DNA of 52,465 bases from an uncultured Alphaproteobacteria bacterium (GCA_944390275.1 CALXPL010000009.1:1-52465); one strand, 5' to 3'; positions 18,032-26,931 are shown, counted from the stretch's first letter. Program-made: numbers and translations. Notes: a model not told the origin generated them from the sequence alone.

Positions 18032-18355
18032 CTAGATAGTCATTTGTAAAATTTCTTTATAAGCCTTAATCGCCGTATCACGAAAAGACACAACGGTATT
18101 CAGAGTATGTTCGGCATTTGAAATCGCCATAACGACATCTTGAAAATCAGCTTTTCCGGCAATACCGGCAATTGTCATATTTTCGGCATGTTTTGTAGTT
18201 TCCGCAGCTGAATCGATGGCTGTTTTAACCATACTTCCAAAATCAGTAGCCGGTTTTGCCGCCACACCTTTAGAAGCATCGAGTTGTCCGACATTACTGA
18301 TACGACCCAAAGCCTGTTGATAAGCATTCATAGCACTGGATATATCATTAATCAT
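18032..18355 (-). CDS. fliE: Flagellar hook-basal body protein FliE
   Basis: FliE is the adaptor between the MS ring and the proximal rod. The 107-aa protein is of family length and shows the typical C-terminal helix (VVMAISNAEHTLNTVVSFRDTAIKAYKEILQM); FliE is secreted by the flagellar type III system without a cleaved signal. AAGGGG lies 7 nt before the ATG. It is the third gene of flgB-flgC-fliE, 24 nt after flgC, and ends at the bidirectional terminator. The stop is TAG. Confidence 0.94.
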   Translation of the reverse strand: MINDISSAMNAYQQALGRISNVGQLDASKGVAAKPATDFGSMVKTAIDSAAETTKHAENMTIAGIAGKADFQDVVMAISNAEHTLNTVVSFRDTAIKAYKEILQMTI

Positions 18356-18379
18356 AGAAATTCCCCTTTAACAAAAACA

Positions 18380-18793
18380 TTATTTCAAAATATCTAAAAT
18401 TTTCGAATTCATTTCGCGTGATGTCTGTACGACACTGAGATTAGCCTCATAAGAACGTTGAGCTTCTTTCATGTCCATCATTTCGATAAGCGGATTAACG
18501 TTTGGCATGGACACATAACCTTGAGCATCGGCAGCGGGATGGTTCGGGTCATATTTTTTTACAAAAGGAGATTCGTCCTTAACAACTTTTCCGACTTTCA
18601 CCATATCGGCACCGGTTTCTTTATCGACATATTGCTTAAAGGTAACGACTTGCCGACGATAAGGTTCCCCACCCTCGACAGGAGAAACAGATTCGGCATT
18701 AGCCATATTTTCGGCAATAACTTTCAGACGTTGAGCCTGAGCCTTCATACCGGAAAAAGCAATATCTGCACTTGTCGATAAATCACCAATCAT
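18380..18793 (-). CDS. flgC: Flagellar proximal rod protein FlgC
   Basis: The 137-aa protein has the N-terminal rod signature (ADIAFSGMKAQAQRLKVIAENMANAES) and the conserved C-terminal helix (NVNPLIEMMDMKEAQRSYEANLSVVQTSREM). Together these form the coiled coil of rod and hook axial proteins. It is exported and assembled between FlgB and FlgF/G. GGGAG lies 8 nt before ATG 18793, 14 nt after the flgB stop. Confidence 0.97.
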   Translation of the reverse strand: MIGDLSTSADIAFSGMKAQAQRLKVIAENMANAESVSPVEGGEPYRRQVVTFKQYVDKETGADMVKVGKVVKDESPFVKKYDPNHPAADAQGYVSMPNVNPLIEMMDMKEAQRSYEANLSVVQTSREMNSKILDILK

Positions 18794-18807
18794 ACATCAT
18801 CTCCCGC

Positions 18808-19212
18808 TTAAGCATTAATTTTTGTATTTGCGGTTTCGAGCATTGTTTTAAAAGAAGAATAGATTGTAACCAAGCGGTTATAATCGCCTTTCACTTTGTT
18901 TACCTGATTAAGCTGATCTTCCAAGACCACGCCGTTACCATCAATACTTAAAGGATTTTGAGGTTTAGGAGTATAAACTTTATAAGAACCGTAACGAGAA
19001 GACAAACCGGACATATGCATAGGATTCGTAAGGGTCAAAGGCAAAGCCGCGGCTTTCAATTCATCGGAAAAATTAGGTCTTTCAACTTCTTTAGGAAGAT
19101 ACCCCGGAGTATTTGCGTTAGCAACATTAGTTGCCAACACTTTCTGCCGTTCGGTAAGATAAGAACGCTCTTTGTTAATCATATTAAAAAGCGTAAGATT
19201 TTCTAAATCCAT
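18808..19212 (-). CDS. flgB: Flagellar proximal rod protein FlgB
   Basis: The 134-aa protein carries LTERQKVLATNVANANTPGYLP near residues 20-41, the axial-protein signature, and a C-terminal helix (KGDYNRLVTIYSSFKTMLETA). The frame extends upstream, but the start at 19212 fits the family length and has GGGGG 7 nt upstream. It is the first gene of the operon, driven by the sigma-54 type promoter at 19258-19274. No other flagellar genes apart from fliE, flgC and the divergent FlhB-like gene are in the window. Confidence 0.95.
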   Translation of the reverse strand: MDLENLTLFNMINKERSYLTERQKVLATNVANANTPGYLPKEVERPNFSDELKAAALPLTLTNPMHMSGLSSRYGSYKVYTPKPQNPLSIDGNGVVLEDQLNQVNKVKGDYNRLVTIYSSFKTMLETANTKINA

Positions 19213-19257
19213 AAAACTTCCCCCTAAAATAGTCCACGAGTCTGATGCATTCCCCAA

Positions 19258-19274
19258 TGCAAAATCCTTGCCAA
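19258..19274 (-). promoter_or_regulatory. Sigma-54 (-24/-12) promoter of flgB-flgC-fliE
   Basis: Minus strand TTGGCAAGGATTTTGCA matches the sigma-54 consensus YTGGCACGrNNNTTGCW at all but one of the defined positions. The invariant GG and GC are exactly 10 nt apart. It predicts a start near 19246 and a 34-nt leader to ATG 19212. A GAGTC site (19237-19241) lies inside that leader. Confidence 0.8.
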
Positions 19275-19332
19275 AATTGAAGACAAAGCATATACTAAGA
19301 ATAGACTGTCATCTCATAACAAGGAAGAGCTC

Positions 19333-19665
19333 ATGTCTGAAGCAGATGATAACGCAAATAAAAAGAAAAACAACGAGGAAGAAAAGTTTTCCCCAGCTTA
19401 TGCGGTTGCCTTAGGATACGAGGCGGCAAAAGACAATGCGCCTCGGGTTTTAGCCAAAGGACAAGGGCACATCGCGGAAAAAATAATTCAAATAGCGATA
19501 GATGAAGGGATAGAGATTCGCCAAGATGCGGATTTGGTCGAGATATTGAAAGCAGTCAACATTGATGAGGAAATACCGGTAGAAGCCTTTGCCGCGGTAG
19601 CGGAAATCATCTCTTATTTATACCGAGCCAACGGCAAATTAAAAGAAGCGCAAGAAAAGGGATAA
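19333..19665 (+). CDS. FlhB C-terminal-domain protein (FlhB2 / export-switch homologue)
   Basis: The 110-aa protein corresponds to the cytoplasmic C-terminal domain of FlhB/YscU: SPAYAVALGYEAAKDNAPRVLAKGQGHIAEKIIQIA aligns with the region after the autocleavage NPTH site, but the NPTH motif itself is missing. Such free-standing FlhB2 proteins occur in many alphaproteobacteria and are thought to modulate flagellar export specificity. It is divergent from flgB, has GGAAGAG 6 nt upstream of the ATG, and is followed by its own terminator. Confidence 0.88.
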   Translation: MSEADDNANKKKNNEEEKFSPAYAVALGYEAAKDNAPRVLAKGQGHIAEKIIQIAIDEGIEIRQDADLVEILKAVNIDEEIPVEAFAAVAEIISYLYRANGKLKEAQEKG

Positions 19666-19668
19666 ATA

Positions 19669-19694
19669 AAAAAAGCCGCAGTTTTGCGGCTTTA
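19669..19694 (+). terminator. Terminator after the FlhB2 gene
   Basis: AAAGCCGCA-GTTT-TGCGGCTTT, 4 nt after the stop. It faces the converging 19725 gene and may serve both. Confidence 0.85.
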
Positions 19695-19724
19695 AATAAA
19701 GATAAAACATTTCATGATAAACAT

Positions 19725-20657
19725 TTAACCGAAAAAGGCATTGTCATCGGCCAAAGCCAAAGTTCCGTATTTGCAAAAGAATTTATAGGAAACTTCCCGA
19801 AACGCACCGGAAAACAACTCCACAAGCAAGAGATTTTTTTGTTTAGCACTTGTTTTCGAAGCCACCAACCAATAACGATTATTTTGCAAACAAACCGGAA
19901 GAGGATGACGATACGGAGAGGTATATTCATCTATTCCTCTTTCTTTCAACAGAGCTTGTGCTTCAGTTTCCGTAACATAAAGACCGACGCGGCAAATAAA
20001 TTTCACACCGTTAAAATACCAAAAGCGTTTATTTGCAGGTTGCAGGAGCGGCATACGCCAAGGCTCAGTAAAAAAGATACGAAGATTGTCTCGGTTTCCC
20101 AGAAAAACGAAAGGATTTTCGGAAAAAGAATGTTCGACACGCATAAAAACACCTTTTTCCTCAGAAATTTCCAAATAGTAACCAAAATATTTGTCATAGA
20201 GAGCCGGGAAAAGACATTTTTGTTGCAAACAAGCCTGAAAAAGCTCTGGACTAAGAGCAAACAGAGCATAAGCAAGCATATATTTCCGAGGACAATTGCT
20301 CCAAGCTGAAGGGAAATTAAAGTTATGGATTTCCAGTACCAAATTTTTCCAATAATCAAAATAGATTAAAAAGGAACCCTTCGGAAAAGATCCGTCATTT
20401 TTCCAAACAAAAGGCTCAACCTCTCCTTCGCCAAAAGTTGCTTCCATTTGCGTTAAGGACAAAGCAATGTGAACAACATCTTTAGACAAGCGATGCTTAA
20501 AATTCAAACACAACAAAATTTCATTTTGGCAGAAACTTTTTCGAAAAAACGGAACAAAACTAAGAAAGATATAATCTTCCATGTTTTCACCACAAAGCGT
20601 CGTTGCAAAGTTGATTAAAAAATCGACTTTTTCTCTTGTATCAAAAAATGCAATCAT
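19725..20657 (-). CDS. Orphan protein, 310 aa, aromatic-rich
   Basis: I do not recognise it. The protein is soluble, has no signal peptide or transmembrane helix, and is unusually rich in Phe, Tyr, Trp and Cys (10 Cys). Features are an N-terminal helix region, a middle segment PRKYMLAYALFALSPELF and a C-terminal beta-rich part containing RYWLVASKT, which recalls the RYWVV of the 4953-5429 protein; that resemblance is weak. It is a single-gene unit with a TTGACT/TATAGC promoter, the same palindrome over the -35 as the 4953 gene, and an SD-less leader. Shared regulation with those orphans is the best clue to its role. Confidence 0.75.
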   Translation of the reverse strand: MIAFFDTREKVDFLINFATTLCGENMEDYIFLSFVPFFRKSFCQNEILLCLNFKHRLSKDVVHIALSLTQMEATFGEGEVEPFVWKNDGSFPKGSFLIYFDYWKNLVLEIHNFNFPSAWSNCPRKYMLAYALFALSPELFQACLQQKCLFPALYDKYFGYYLEISEEKGVFMRVEHSFSENPFVFLGNRDNLRIFFTEPWRMPLLQPANKRFWYFNGVKFICRVGLYVTETEAQALLKERGIDEYTSPYRHPLPVCLQNNRYWLVASKTSAKQKNLLLVELFSGAFREVSYKFFCKYGTLALADDNAFFG

Positions 20658-20728
20658 AAAAAAAGAATTATAGATTAATAATAAGACATATCAAAAAAAG
20701 CTATAATTCTGTTTAGACAAAAAGTCAA
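20658..20728 (-). promoter_or_regulatory. Promoter, palindrome and SD-less leader of the 19725-20657 gene
   Basis: Minus strand TTGACT (20728-20723), 17-nt spacer, TATAGC (20705-20700). TTGAC-TTTTT-GTCTAAA covers the -35 as at 5490. The leader contains CTTATTATTAATCTATAATT 10 to 17 nt before the ATG and no AGGAG. Confidence 0.65.
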
Positions 20729-20729
20729 G

Positions 20730-21938
20730 TTAGATTTTTTGGAGAAGAGCAACAAAAAAACCGTCGGTAGAAGTAACCAAAGGAGAGAAATGAGCAAGAT
20801 AAGGATTAGAGAAAGGATAAGGAGTTTGAATGATTTGTTGCCAAATTTTTGATAAATCGATAAGTTTCACATCCTCATGACGAGAAAGAAAAGCATTGAT
20901 GACATCATCATTTTCATCTTTGAGAATGGAACAGGTAAAATAAGCAATTTTTCCGCCTTTTTTGGTATGGGTATAAGCGGTTTCAAGAATTTGCGTTTGT
21001 GTTTTCGAGAGTTGACAGAGCGTTTCGGGAGTTAAACGAAATTTAGCATCGGGAGAACGTCTCCATGTTCCGCTCCCCGAACAAGGGGCATCAACCACAA
21101 ACAAATCAAAATCCGTATCGACAAGCGAGGAAAGGAAGTCAAAAGTACGAGCATTCAAACGAGCGGCACGACTTTTCAGAGCTTCCAAACGATGAGGATT
21201 AATGTCATGAACAAAAATCCGCCCTTGATTTTTCATAAGATAAGCCATGGTCAGAGATTTTCCCCCTGCCCCCGCGCAATAATCAATAATTTTCAAATTC
21301 GGCTGAGGCTGTGCCAACAACACGGCTAGTTGCGAGGCTTCATCTTGGACATCAAAATCACCGTCATGATAAGCGGAACAATTATTAAGGTTAACTCGTT
21401 CCGTAGAACGCAAGCCGATGGGAGAATAAGGTGTCGGCGCAAAAAAAAGTCCTTCTTTTTGCAGAGAGCGAATAAGATTTTCGCGAGAATCGACATTAAT
21501 ACGAAAATCGGCTGTTGCGGGTTGGTTAAGAGATTTGAGTAAGTCAAGGTTAGCAATTTTATCAAAAAGCCATTTCGGACATTCGGCTTCAACATCAAGA
21601 GGATAAGGATTATCTTTTAAAGTTTTGAGCCAAGATTTTTCTTGTTTGGAAAGAGGAGCCAAAGCATAATCATCACCGGTAAAAATTAAATCCAAATCAT
21701 CATCTTTAAGAGCAACAATCATCAATTTGCGTACATCATCAGAACCGGCATCAAATTCCAAACGACGACGATGGCGAAGAATATCCCATACTTTTTCAGT
21801 AATAAAACGTCTGTCTTTCGAACCAATATACTTCCGTTGGCGCATATAATCATTAATCAGATTATCTGCAGGAAGTTTATCCGCAAAAATTTGTTCCAAA
21901 AGTTCAAAAACAGCTTTATAACGTGCCGGATTTTGCAT
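20730..21938 (-). CDS. RsmB-like rRNA (cytosine-C5) methyltransferase
   Basis: The 402-aa protein belongs to the NOL1/NOP2/Sun (Fmu) family of SAM-dependent RNA m5C methyltransferases. Motif I is IIDYCAGAGGKSL, motif IV is VVDAPCSGSGTWRRSP with the PC cysteine, and motif VI is YFTCSILKDEND with the catalytic TCS cysteine. An N-terminal NusB-like region (residues 1-100) precedes the catalytic domain. The start at 21938 (MQNPARYKAVFELL) has GAGG 5 nt upstream; the frame extends to 21965. It is probably specific for 16S rRNA, but the exact position cannot be assigned. Confidence 0.9.
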   Translation of the reverse strand: MQNPARYKAVFELLEQIFADKLPADNLINDYMRQRKYIGSKDRRFITEKVWDILRHRRRLEFDAGSDDVRKLMIVALKDDDLDLIFTGDDYALAPLSKQEKSWLKTLKDNPYPLDVEAECPKWLFDKIANLDLLKSLNQPATADFRINVDSRENLIRSLQKEGLFFAPTPYSPIGLRSTERVNLNNCSAYHDGDFDVQDEASQLAVLLAQPQPNLKIIDYCAGAGGKSLTMAYLMKNQGRIFVHDINPHRLEALKSRAARLNARTFDFLSSLVDTDFDLFVVDAPCSGSGTWRRSPDAKFRLTPETLCQLSKTQTQILETAYTHTKKGGKIAYFTCSILKDENDDVINAFLSRHEDVKLIDLSKIWQQIIQTPYPFSNPYLAHFSPLVTSTDGFFVALLQKI

Positions 21939-22010
21939 AAAGACCTCGATAAAAAATTTTTTCAATAAGGTACAAAAAGGGGAAAGATTTGTAAAGTTAA
22001 ATTTTTCACA

Positions 22011-22045
22011 AAAAAAAACGGCTTGAACACAAAGTTCAAACCGTT
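22011..22045 (-). terminator. Terminator after the 22051-22431 gene
   Basis: AACGGTTTGAAC-TTTGT-GTTCAAGCCGTT (one mismatch) then T-run on the minus strand. Confidence 0.9.
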
Positions 22046-22050
22046 AAACA

Positions 22051-22431
22051 TTAAATAGCCATCATAATATTTCCGATAGCTATCAGGGCAACATAATTTT
22101 TGGTATTATCAAAATCACCGCAATAATAATTTTTGGTATAAATCCACCAAATACGCGGATATTGGCGATGATAAAATCCCTGAAAGACAATTTTTCCGCT
22201 AAAAGGCAAATAAGAATAACACACATTTGCTTCATCAAGAAAGAACCAAGCCGGTGTACGAACTTTTCTGCCATAAACAGAAGGTACCGATACCAAACCA
22301 ATCCAAATTTTTAAAGGACCATTATCTCGAATTTGCTTCCAAAGAGCAAGGACATCTTTTTTTCGGATAATATTCAAATTAAGTAAATGAACATCCGAGA
22401 CATCAAATTCTGTTTTAAAATTTGTTACCAT
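22051..22431 (-). CDS. Orphan protein, 126 aa, aromatic-rich
   Basis: I do not recognise it. The N-terminal half (LLNLNIIRKKDVLALWKQIRD) is probably helical; the second half is rich in Tyr/Trp (WFFLDEANVCYSYLPF, RIWWIYTKNYYC) and ends in a hydrophobic strand (YVALIAIGNIMMAI). The WWI and final A-IA pattern faintly recalls the CWWIENGK...RPVIAV end of the 42844-43461 protein. It is a single-gene unit between pmbA and the RsmB-like gene, with its own promoter and terminator and an SD-less leader that contains TATTATTAACTTTTAATTAT. Confidence 0.7.
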   Translation of the reverse strand: MVTNFKTEFDVSDVHLLNLNIIRKKDVLALWKQIRDNGPLKIWIGLVSVPSVYGRKVRTPAWFFLDEANVCYSYLPFSGKIVFQGFYHRQYPRIWWIYTKNYYCGDFDNTKNYVALIAIGNIMMAI

Positions 22432-22501
22432 ATACGTTAATAATTAAAAGTTAATAATACAATTTTCCAGAAAGTTTAGTCTATGAAAAAAAAGATGTCA
22501 A
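22432..22501 (-). promoter_or_regulatory. Promoter and SD-less leader of the 22051-22431 gene
   Basis: Minus strand TTGACA (22501-22496), 17-nt spacer, TAAACT (22478-22473). The leader TATTATTAACTTTTAATTAT is nearly the same as upstream of 42732. Confidence 0.6.
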
Positions 22502-22507
22502 ACCTTT

Positions 22508-23833
22508 TTAGCCGATAGCACAAACATTTTCAACCAAGACGCTCGGAGAAATTGCATTTTTATAGCAAAAGAGAGAATCATTGGCGATGTCAGAAATTGC
22601 GAACAGCAAATCATAAATATTACCGGAAAGCGTAAAGGGATTAAGCGGATGAGATAATTTTCCGTTTTCAATAAGATTTCCTTCCGCCGCAAAAGAGAAA
22701 TCACCGGAAGCAAGGCTCAATCCGACATGAGTTCCTTGTAAGGAAGTAACGAAGACACCCTCACCGGCTTTTTGATATAAGTCATCAAGAGAAGATTGAC
22801 CGGCTTGCAAAGTCAAATTAAAGACTTTTGTTTTCAGGCCACCGGCAGCATTTCCCGTTGATTGACGTTGATATTGATGAGCCATACTGAGATTATAAAG
22901 CATATTTGTTAAGATACCGTTCTCGATAAGATTTTTCGGATTTGTCGGTACTCCTTCGGCATCATAGGCGGCGGTTGACATTCCGTAATCAAGCCACGGA
23001 TTATCGGTAAGGGTTACACAATCCGCCGCAACTTTTTGACCGAGACAATCCGTAAATTTACAATATTTTTTCTCGGCTTCATAAGCCCCGAAAATAGGTG
23101 CGATAAGCAACAAAAAGTCCGCAAAAACACGATTTTCAAAAACGACATTTGTCTTTCCGTGAGGAGCCGGCAGTCCTCCGATTTTTGCCAAAACACGTTT
23201 TGCCGCTTTATCAACGAGAGTTTCGGGAGAAAAATCTTCGGTTTTATCAAAAAAGACCATATCACCGGCAATTTTGAACAAATCGCCGTCTTTAACGCGT
23301 AAAGACAAACCGGCAGCGGCAATATTTTTTTGAGAAGAGAGATTAAGCCCCAAAGAATTTTTCAAAAGAGATTTACGTTGAATTTGATAAGCAAAAGCCG
23401 ACATAACTTTTTCAATTTGGGGATATTTTTCATAAGCCAAGCTCTCAGCCTTTTTAAGATAATCGGCAAGATTAAGACGATTAAAACGTTGCATATCGGA
23501 AACAAAAGGCTGAACGTCATGATAATTAGCATTTCCGCCAAAGAGAAAAAACTCCTCATCAATTTCTTGAGTTTTAAGATTTTCCAAAGCTTCAAAAATG
23601 AGCAAATCAACCATTTCCGGTTCAAAATTATCCGTAGAAACGACGGCACGTTTACCGTTTTGAATAACCGAAAATTCTAAATAAGAAGAATTTTCCATAT
23701 TATTTTTCAAAACACATTGGTCTTGGAGTTGAATTTCAAAATTATTTTCATCAGACAAAGCAATTTGGAACAGAGTTAAGCTGTTTTGTTTTGCTTTTTT
23801 CTCCAAAAGAGTAACAAAATCATCAGCAAGCAT
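22508..23833 (-). CDS. pmbA: TldE/PmbA subunit of the TldD-TldE metallopeptidase
   Basis: PmbA (TldE) pairs with TldD to degrade unfolded peptides and, in some bacteria, to mature peptide antibiotics. The 441-aa protein shows the family blocks AAYDAEGVPT, LIENGILTNMLYN and NGKLSHPLNPFTLSGNIYDLL, and lacks the HExxxH motif, as expected for this subunit. Its ATG shares one base with the tldD stop (TAATG), so the two are translationally coupled. Both acting as a complex in the cytoplasm is established for the family. Confidence 0.95.
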   Translation of the reverse strand: MLADDFVTLLEKKAKQNSLTLFQIALSDENNFEIQLQDQCVLKNNMENSSYLEFSVIQNGKRAVVSTDNFEPEMVDLLIFEALENLKTQEIDEEFFLFGGNANYHDVQPFVSDMQRFNRLNLADYLKKAESLAYEKYPQIEKVMSAFAYQIQRKSLLKNSLGLNLSSQKNIAAAGLSLRVKDGDLFKIAGDMVFFDKTEDFSPETLVDKAAKRVLAKIGGLPAPHGKTNVVFENRVFADFLLLIAPIFGAYEAEKKYCKFTDCLGQKVAADCVTLTDNPWLDYGMSTAAYDAEGVPTNPKNLIENGILTNMLYNLSMAHQYQRQSTGNAAGGLKTKVFNLTLQAGQSSLDDLYQKAGEGVFVTSLQGTHVGLSLASGDFSFAAEGNLIENGKLSHPLNPFTLSGNIYDLLFAISDIANDSLFCYKNAISPSVLVENVCAIG

Positions 23834-25221
23834 TATTTTTGTCCTCCCACGGTAATTTCAGAAATTTTAACGGTTGGCATTCCGTGGCTGACGGGAATAA
23901 GACCGGATACGGAACCACAAACGGAAGCACCTTTAGCTAATTTAAAATCAGTACCGACCATAACGATTTTTTGTAAAATATCCTCACTTTTTCCAATCAA
24001 TTTAACTCCTTTGAGCGGTTTGGTAATTTTTCCGTTTTCAATTTTATAGGCTCGTTTAGCCGAAAAATTAAAAGCGCTTGTCGCCGGATTAACCGAACCA
24101 CCCGTAAAATCAGCAACATAGACACCGTTTTTTACCGAAGCAATAATTTCTTCGGGAGTATTTTTTCCCGCCAACAGAAGCGTATTGCTCATACGCGAAG
24201 TCGGAGCAAACGTATAATCATGCCGCCGTGAACAACCATTTGGTTTTTCTCCCATGAGTTTTGCATGGAACCTATCTATAAGATAGTTTTTCAAAACCCC
24301 GTTTTCAATCAAAAGATTTCGCTGTGGAGCATTTCCTTCATCATCAACATTAAAAGACCCCCAACTATCAACCATAGTCGCATCATCAACAAGGGTAACA
24401 TTCTCGTGAGCAATTTTTTGCCCTTTACGACCGGAAAAGAGAGAATTATTTTTAGCCACATGAGTTGCTTCCAAGGAATGACCGATAGCTTCATGAAACA
24501 ACACGGCTCCGCGATCTGCCGCAATGACGACGGGCATTTTTCCGGCCGGACACGGCTCGGCACAGAGCATATCCACGGAAGTTTCAACCAAATTTTCAAA
24601 ATCTTGGCCATAATCGGTATTCAAATAGAAATCGGCACTTTTTTGAGCTCCACGCGAGAAATAACCGTCAAAGCGATTGTTTCCGTCTTCGGCAAAAGGT
24701 TTTACCAAAAAATAGTTATAAAGCTGTTTATCTTCGCACCACAAACCTTCGGAATTGGCAATAAGGATATTTCGTGATTTTTCAACCGCGGAGGCATCAA
24801 CCATAGCAATTTTGTTTGATTTTGCAGCTATCGCAAGTGAAGAACGCCGTAAGAAATCGATTTTATCATTTTTGGAAGAGGCAAAAGCGCAAAATGAATT
24901 TTTACAAATACTTTCAGGGAGTTGTTCTGAAAAGTTGATGTTTTGCCTTAACTTATTTTCACTCAAAATTTCTTTGACTTTATCCAAAAGAGAGAAGATA
25001 TTTTGTTCCGAACAGTTGTTGGTCGAGAGATAAACAAAAAAATCATCTTTAAAAATACGAATACCGATACCGGAACAAAATTCGCTGCTTATACTTCGTA
25101 CTTGAGCTTTAGTCAGAAAAATGCCTTGACGCTTTGATTTCTCATAAAATATTTCAGCAAAATCGCCACCGATTTCACAAGATTTCATAAGAATTTTCGC
25201 AACAAAATTTTTATCAAGCAT
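23833..25221 (-). CDS. tldD: TldD zinc metallopeptidase subunit
   Basis: The catalytic subunit of TldD/TldE. The 462-aa protein carries the zinc motif HEAIGH (HExxxH) in VLFHEAIGHSLEATHV, a DDEGNAPQRNLLIENGVL segment and the C-terminal GGSVNPATSAFNFSA block. The start at 25221 (MLDKNFVAKIL) is preferred because AAGGA lies 10 nt upstream; an upstream in-frame start at 25245 would precede that site. No terminator separates it from rlmE 47 nt upstream, so it may be read from the ccrM-ppx-rlmE transcript. Confidence 0.96.
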   Translation of the reverse strand: MLDKNFVAKILMKSCEIGGDFAEIFYEKSKRQGIFLTKAQVRSISSEFCSGIGIRIFKDDFFVYLSTNNCSEQNIFSLLDKVKEILSENKLRQNINFSEQLPESICKNSFCAFASSKNDKIDFLRRSSLAIAAKSNKIAMVDASAVEKSRNILIANSEGLWCEDKQLYNYFLVKPFAEDGNNRFDGYFSRGAQKSADFYLNTDYGQDFENLVETSVDMLCAEPCPAGKMPVVIAADRGAVLFHEAIGHSLEATHVAKNNSLFSGRKGQKIAHENVTLVDDATMVDSWGSFNVDDEGNAPQRNLLIENGVLKNYLIDRFHAKLMGEKPNGCSRRHDYTFAPTSRMSNTLLLAGKNTPEEIIASVKNGVYVADFTGGSVNPATSAFNFSAKRAYKIENGKITKPLKGVKLIGKSEDILQKIVMVGTDFKLAKGASVCGSVSGLIPVSHGMPTVKISEITVGGQK

Positions 25222-25268
25222 AAAGAAATATCCTTTTAAAAACAAAAAGATAAAATCACAGACTAATG

Positions 25269-25973
25269 TTAAGAATTAACTTTAGATTTACGAAAACCGA
25301 GAGCCACTAAATATTCTTCGGGAGAACCTTGGCGACTGGCATCAGGCTTGGCATGAACAACCTTTTCAAAATTCTTTTTAACATCATTAAGCAAAGTCGC
25401 TTCCATACCACCCTTAAACACTTTGGCAATAAAGATACCGCCTTCGGCTAAAACATCTTTGGCAAAATCATAAGCAATTTCCACCAAAGCAATAGTACGC
25501 AAATGGTCAGTTTGCTGATGACCGATAGTATTTGCCGCCATGTCGCTCATCACAATATCGGCTTCTCCATCAAGCAGTTCTTTTAATCGGTCAGCGGCTT
25601 CAGGCTCGGTAAAATCTTGTTGAATAAGCGTGGCACCGAGCACCGGTTCGGTTTCCAAAATATCGACCCCGACAACTTTACCCTGCCCTTTATTGCGCAT
25701 AACTGCCACTTGTGTCCAACCACCGGGAGCACAACCTAAATCCACAATACGTTTGCCTTTACCCAAGAAATGGAATTTTTCATCGAGTTGGATTAACTTA
25801 AAAGCGGCACGGGAACGAAAACCTAAGCGATGAGCTTCGGCAACATAAGGATCATTAAGTTGGCGTTGCAGCCATTTTGCCGAAGACTTGCTGCGAGATT
25901 TCGCTGTTTTCACACGCACGGCAAGAGATTTTCGACCACGAACTTCTTTAGCTGATTTTGTGAGTCTTGCCAT
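25269..25973 (-). CDS. rlmE: 23S rRNA 2'-O-ribose methyltransferase RlmE (FtsJ/RrmJ)
   Basis: It methylates the ribose of U2552 (E. coli numbering) in the 23S A-loop during late 50S assembly. The 234-aa protein shows SAM motif I (VDLGCAPGGWTQ), the K-D-K-E catalytic tetrad (RAAFKL; MSDMAAN; FIAKVF; SPEEYLVA) and an Arg/Lys/Ser-rich N-terminal extension of about 35 residues beyond the E. coli form. It overlaps the upstream ppx/gppA gene by 26 nt. AGG lies 9 nt before the ATG. Confidence 0.96.
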   Translation of the reverse strand: MARLTKSAKEVRGRKSLAVRVKTAKSRSKSSAKWLQRQLNDPYVAEAHRLGFRSRAAFKLIQLDEKFHFLGKGKRIVDLGCAPGGWTQVAVMRNKGQGKVVGVDILETEPVLGATLIQQDFTEPEAADRLKELLDGEADIVMSDMAANTIGHQQTDHLRTIALVEIAYDFAKDVLAEGGIFIAKVFKGGMEATLLNDVKKNFEKVVHAKPDASRQGSPEEYLVALGFRKSKVNS

Positions 25974-26931
25974 TTTCTTTTACCTGTTCCGCATTATATT
26001 TTTCAATCAATTCTTCAACAATACCGTCTTTGGCACTTTTGAGAGAAGCCACAAGTTCATCAGCTTCCAAACCGTCAAAAATTTCTTTAAACATAACCAA
26101 AGCGGCGACAAACATTTTGGCGCGTTTTTCACCGATACAAGGATTTTTAGCCATTTCTTCAACGGATTGTGTTTTAAGTTTATCAAGAACGGCATTAATA
26201 TCTTTGCGTTTAAATTTCAAACCGTCGCATTTCATGCGGTCATAAGTTTCATGATTTTTAATAATAGCGGCTAAACGTAAAGGAGTGCTAGAAGTAGCAA
26301 CAAAACAAACATCTTGTTTTAAGTCATCATAATAAGTTGTTCTTTTAAATCCGTCAACCCAACGCTTAACATCTTCACGAAAGCGAGAAGCGTTAATTTC
26401 ATTATAAGTTTCCAACTTAAAAGCATCGGAAGCCGTAATTGAGCCCCAAGGAATAGAAACGGAAGCCACCATTTGCGGACTATCTTCATTAGTAGCCAAG
26501 GTAATTTCGGTAGAACCGCCGCCTAAATCGACAATAACGACATAGGGTTTATTTTTTTTACGCACATGAGAGATAGCCCCTTTGAGGTTTAAGCGAGCCT
26601 CTTCTTTGGCATCAACCACTTCAACATGAATACCGTATTTTTCATAAACTTTTTGTAAAAAGTCGCCGGCATTTTTAGCGGAACGGCAGGCTTCGGTAGC
26701 GATTGCCCGCAGTTTGACAATGGCATATTTATCCATAATTCGTTTGTATTGTTGAAAACAATCAAGTCCGCGAGCAATAGCATCGGGAGTTAATTTCATT
26801 TCACTTTGCAAACCTTCACCCAAACGCGTCGGAATAGAATCCTGATAAACGGTTTGCCCATTTTGATTAACAATTAGGAGCCGGCAAGAATTCGTGCCTA
26901 AATCAATAGAAGCAAAATATTTATTTGTCAT
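25948..26931 (-). CDS. Ppx/GppA family phosphatase, second tandem copy
   Basis: This exopolyphosphatase/pppGpp phosphohydrolase family protein has an actin-like ATPase fold. The 327-aa form has SIDLGTNSCRLLIV (phosphate 1 loop), VDLGGGSTEITLA (phosphate 2) and VATSSTPLR where the family usually has G-T-(S/A); it lacks the C-terminal HD-like domain of long Ppx. The first copy directly upstream overlaps it by 11 nt. The two share about the first 300 residues in order but differ clearly, so divergence into separate substrates or a heterodimer is possible. Confidence 0.92.
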   Translation of the reverse strand: MTNKYFASIDLGTNSCRLLIVNQNGQTVYQDSIPTRLGEGLQSEMKLTPDAIARGLDCFQQYKRIMDKYAIVKLRAIATEACRSAKNAGDFLQKVYEKYGIHVEVVDAKEEARLNLKGAISHVRKKNKPYVVIVDLGGGSTEITLATNEDSPQMVASVSIPWGSITASDAFKLETYNEINASRFREDVKRWVDGFKRTTYYDDLKQDVCFVATSSTPLRLAAIIKNHETYDRMKCDGLKFKRKDINAVLDKLKTQSVEEMAKNPCIGEKRAKMFVAALVMFKEIFDGLEADELVASLKSAKDGIVEELIEKYNAEQVKENGKTHKIS

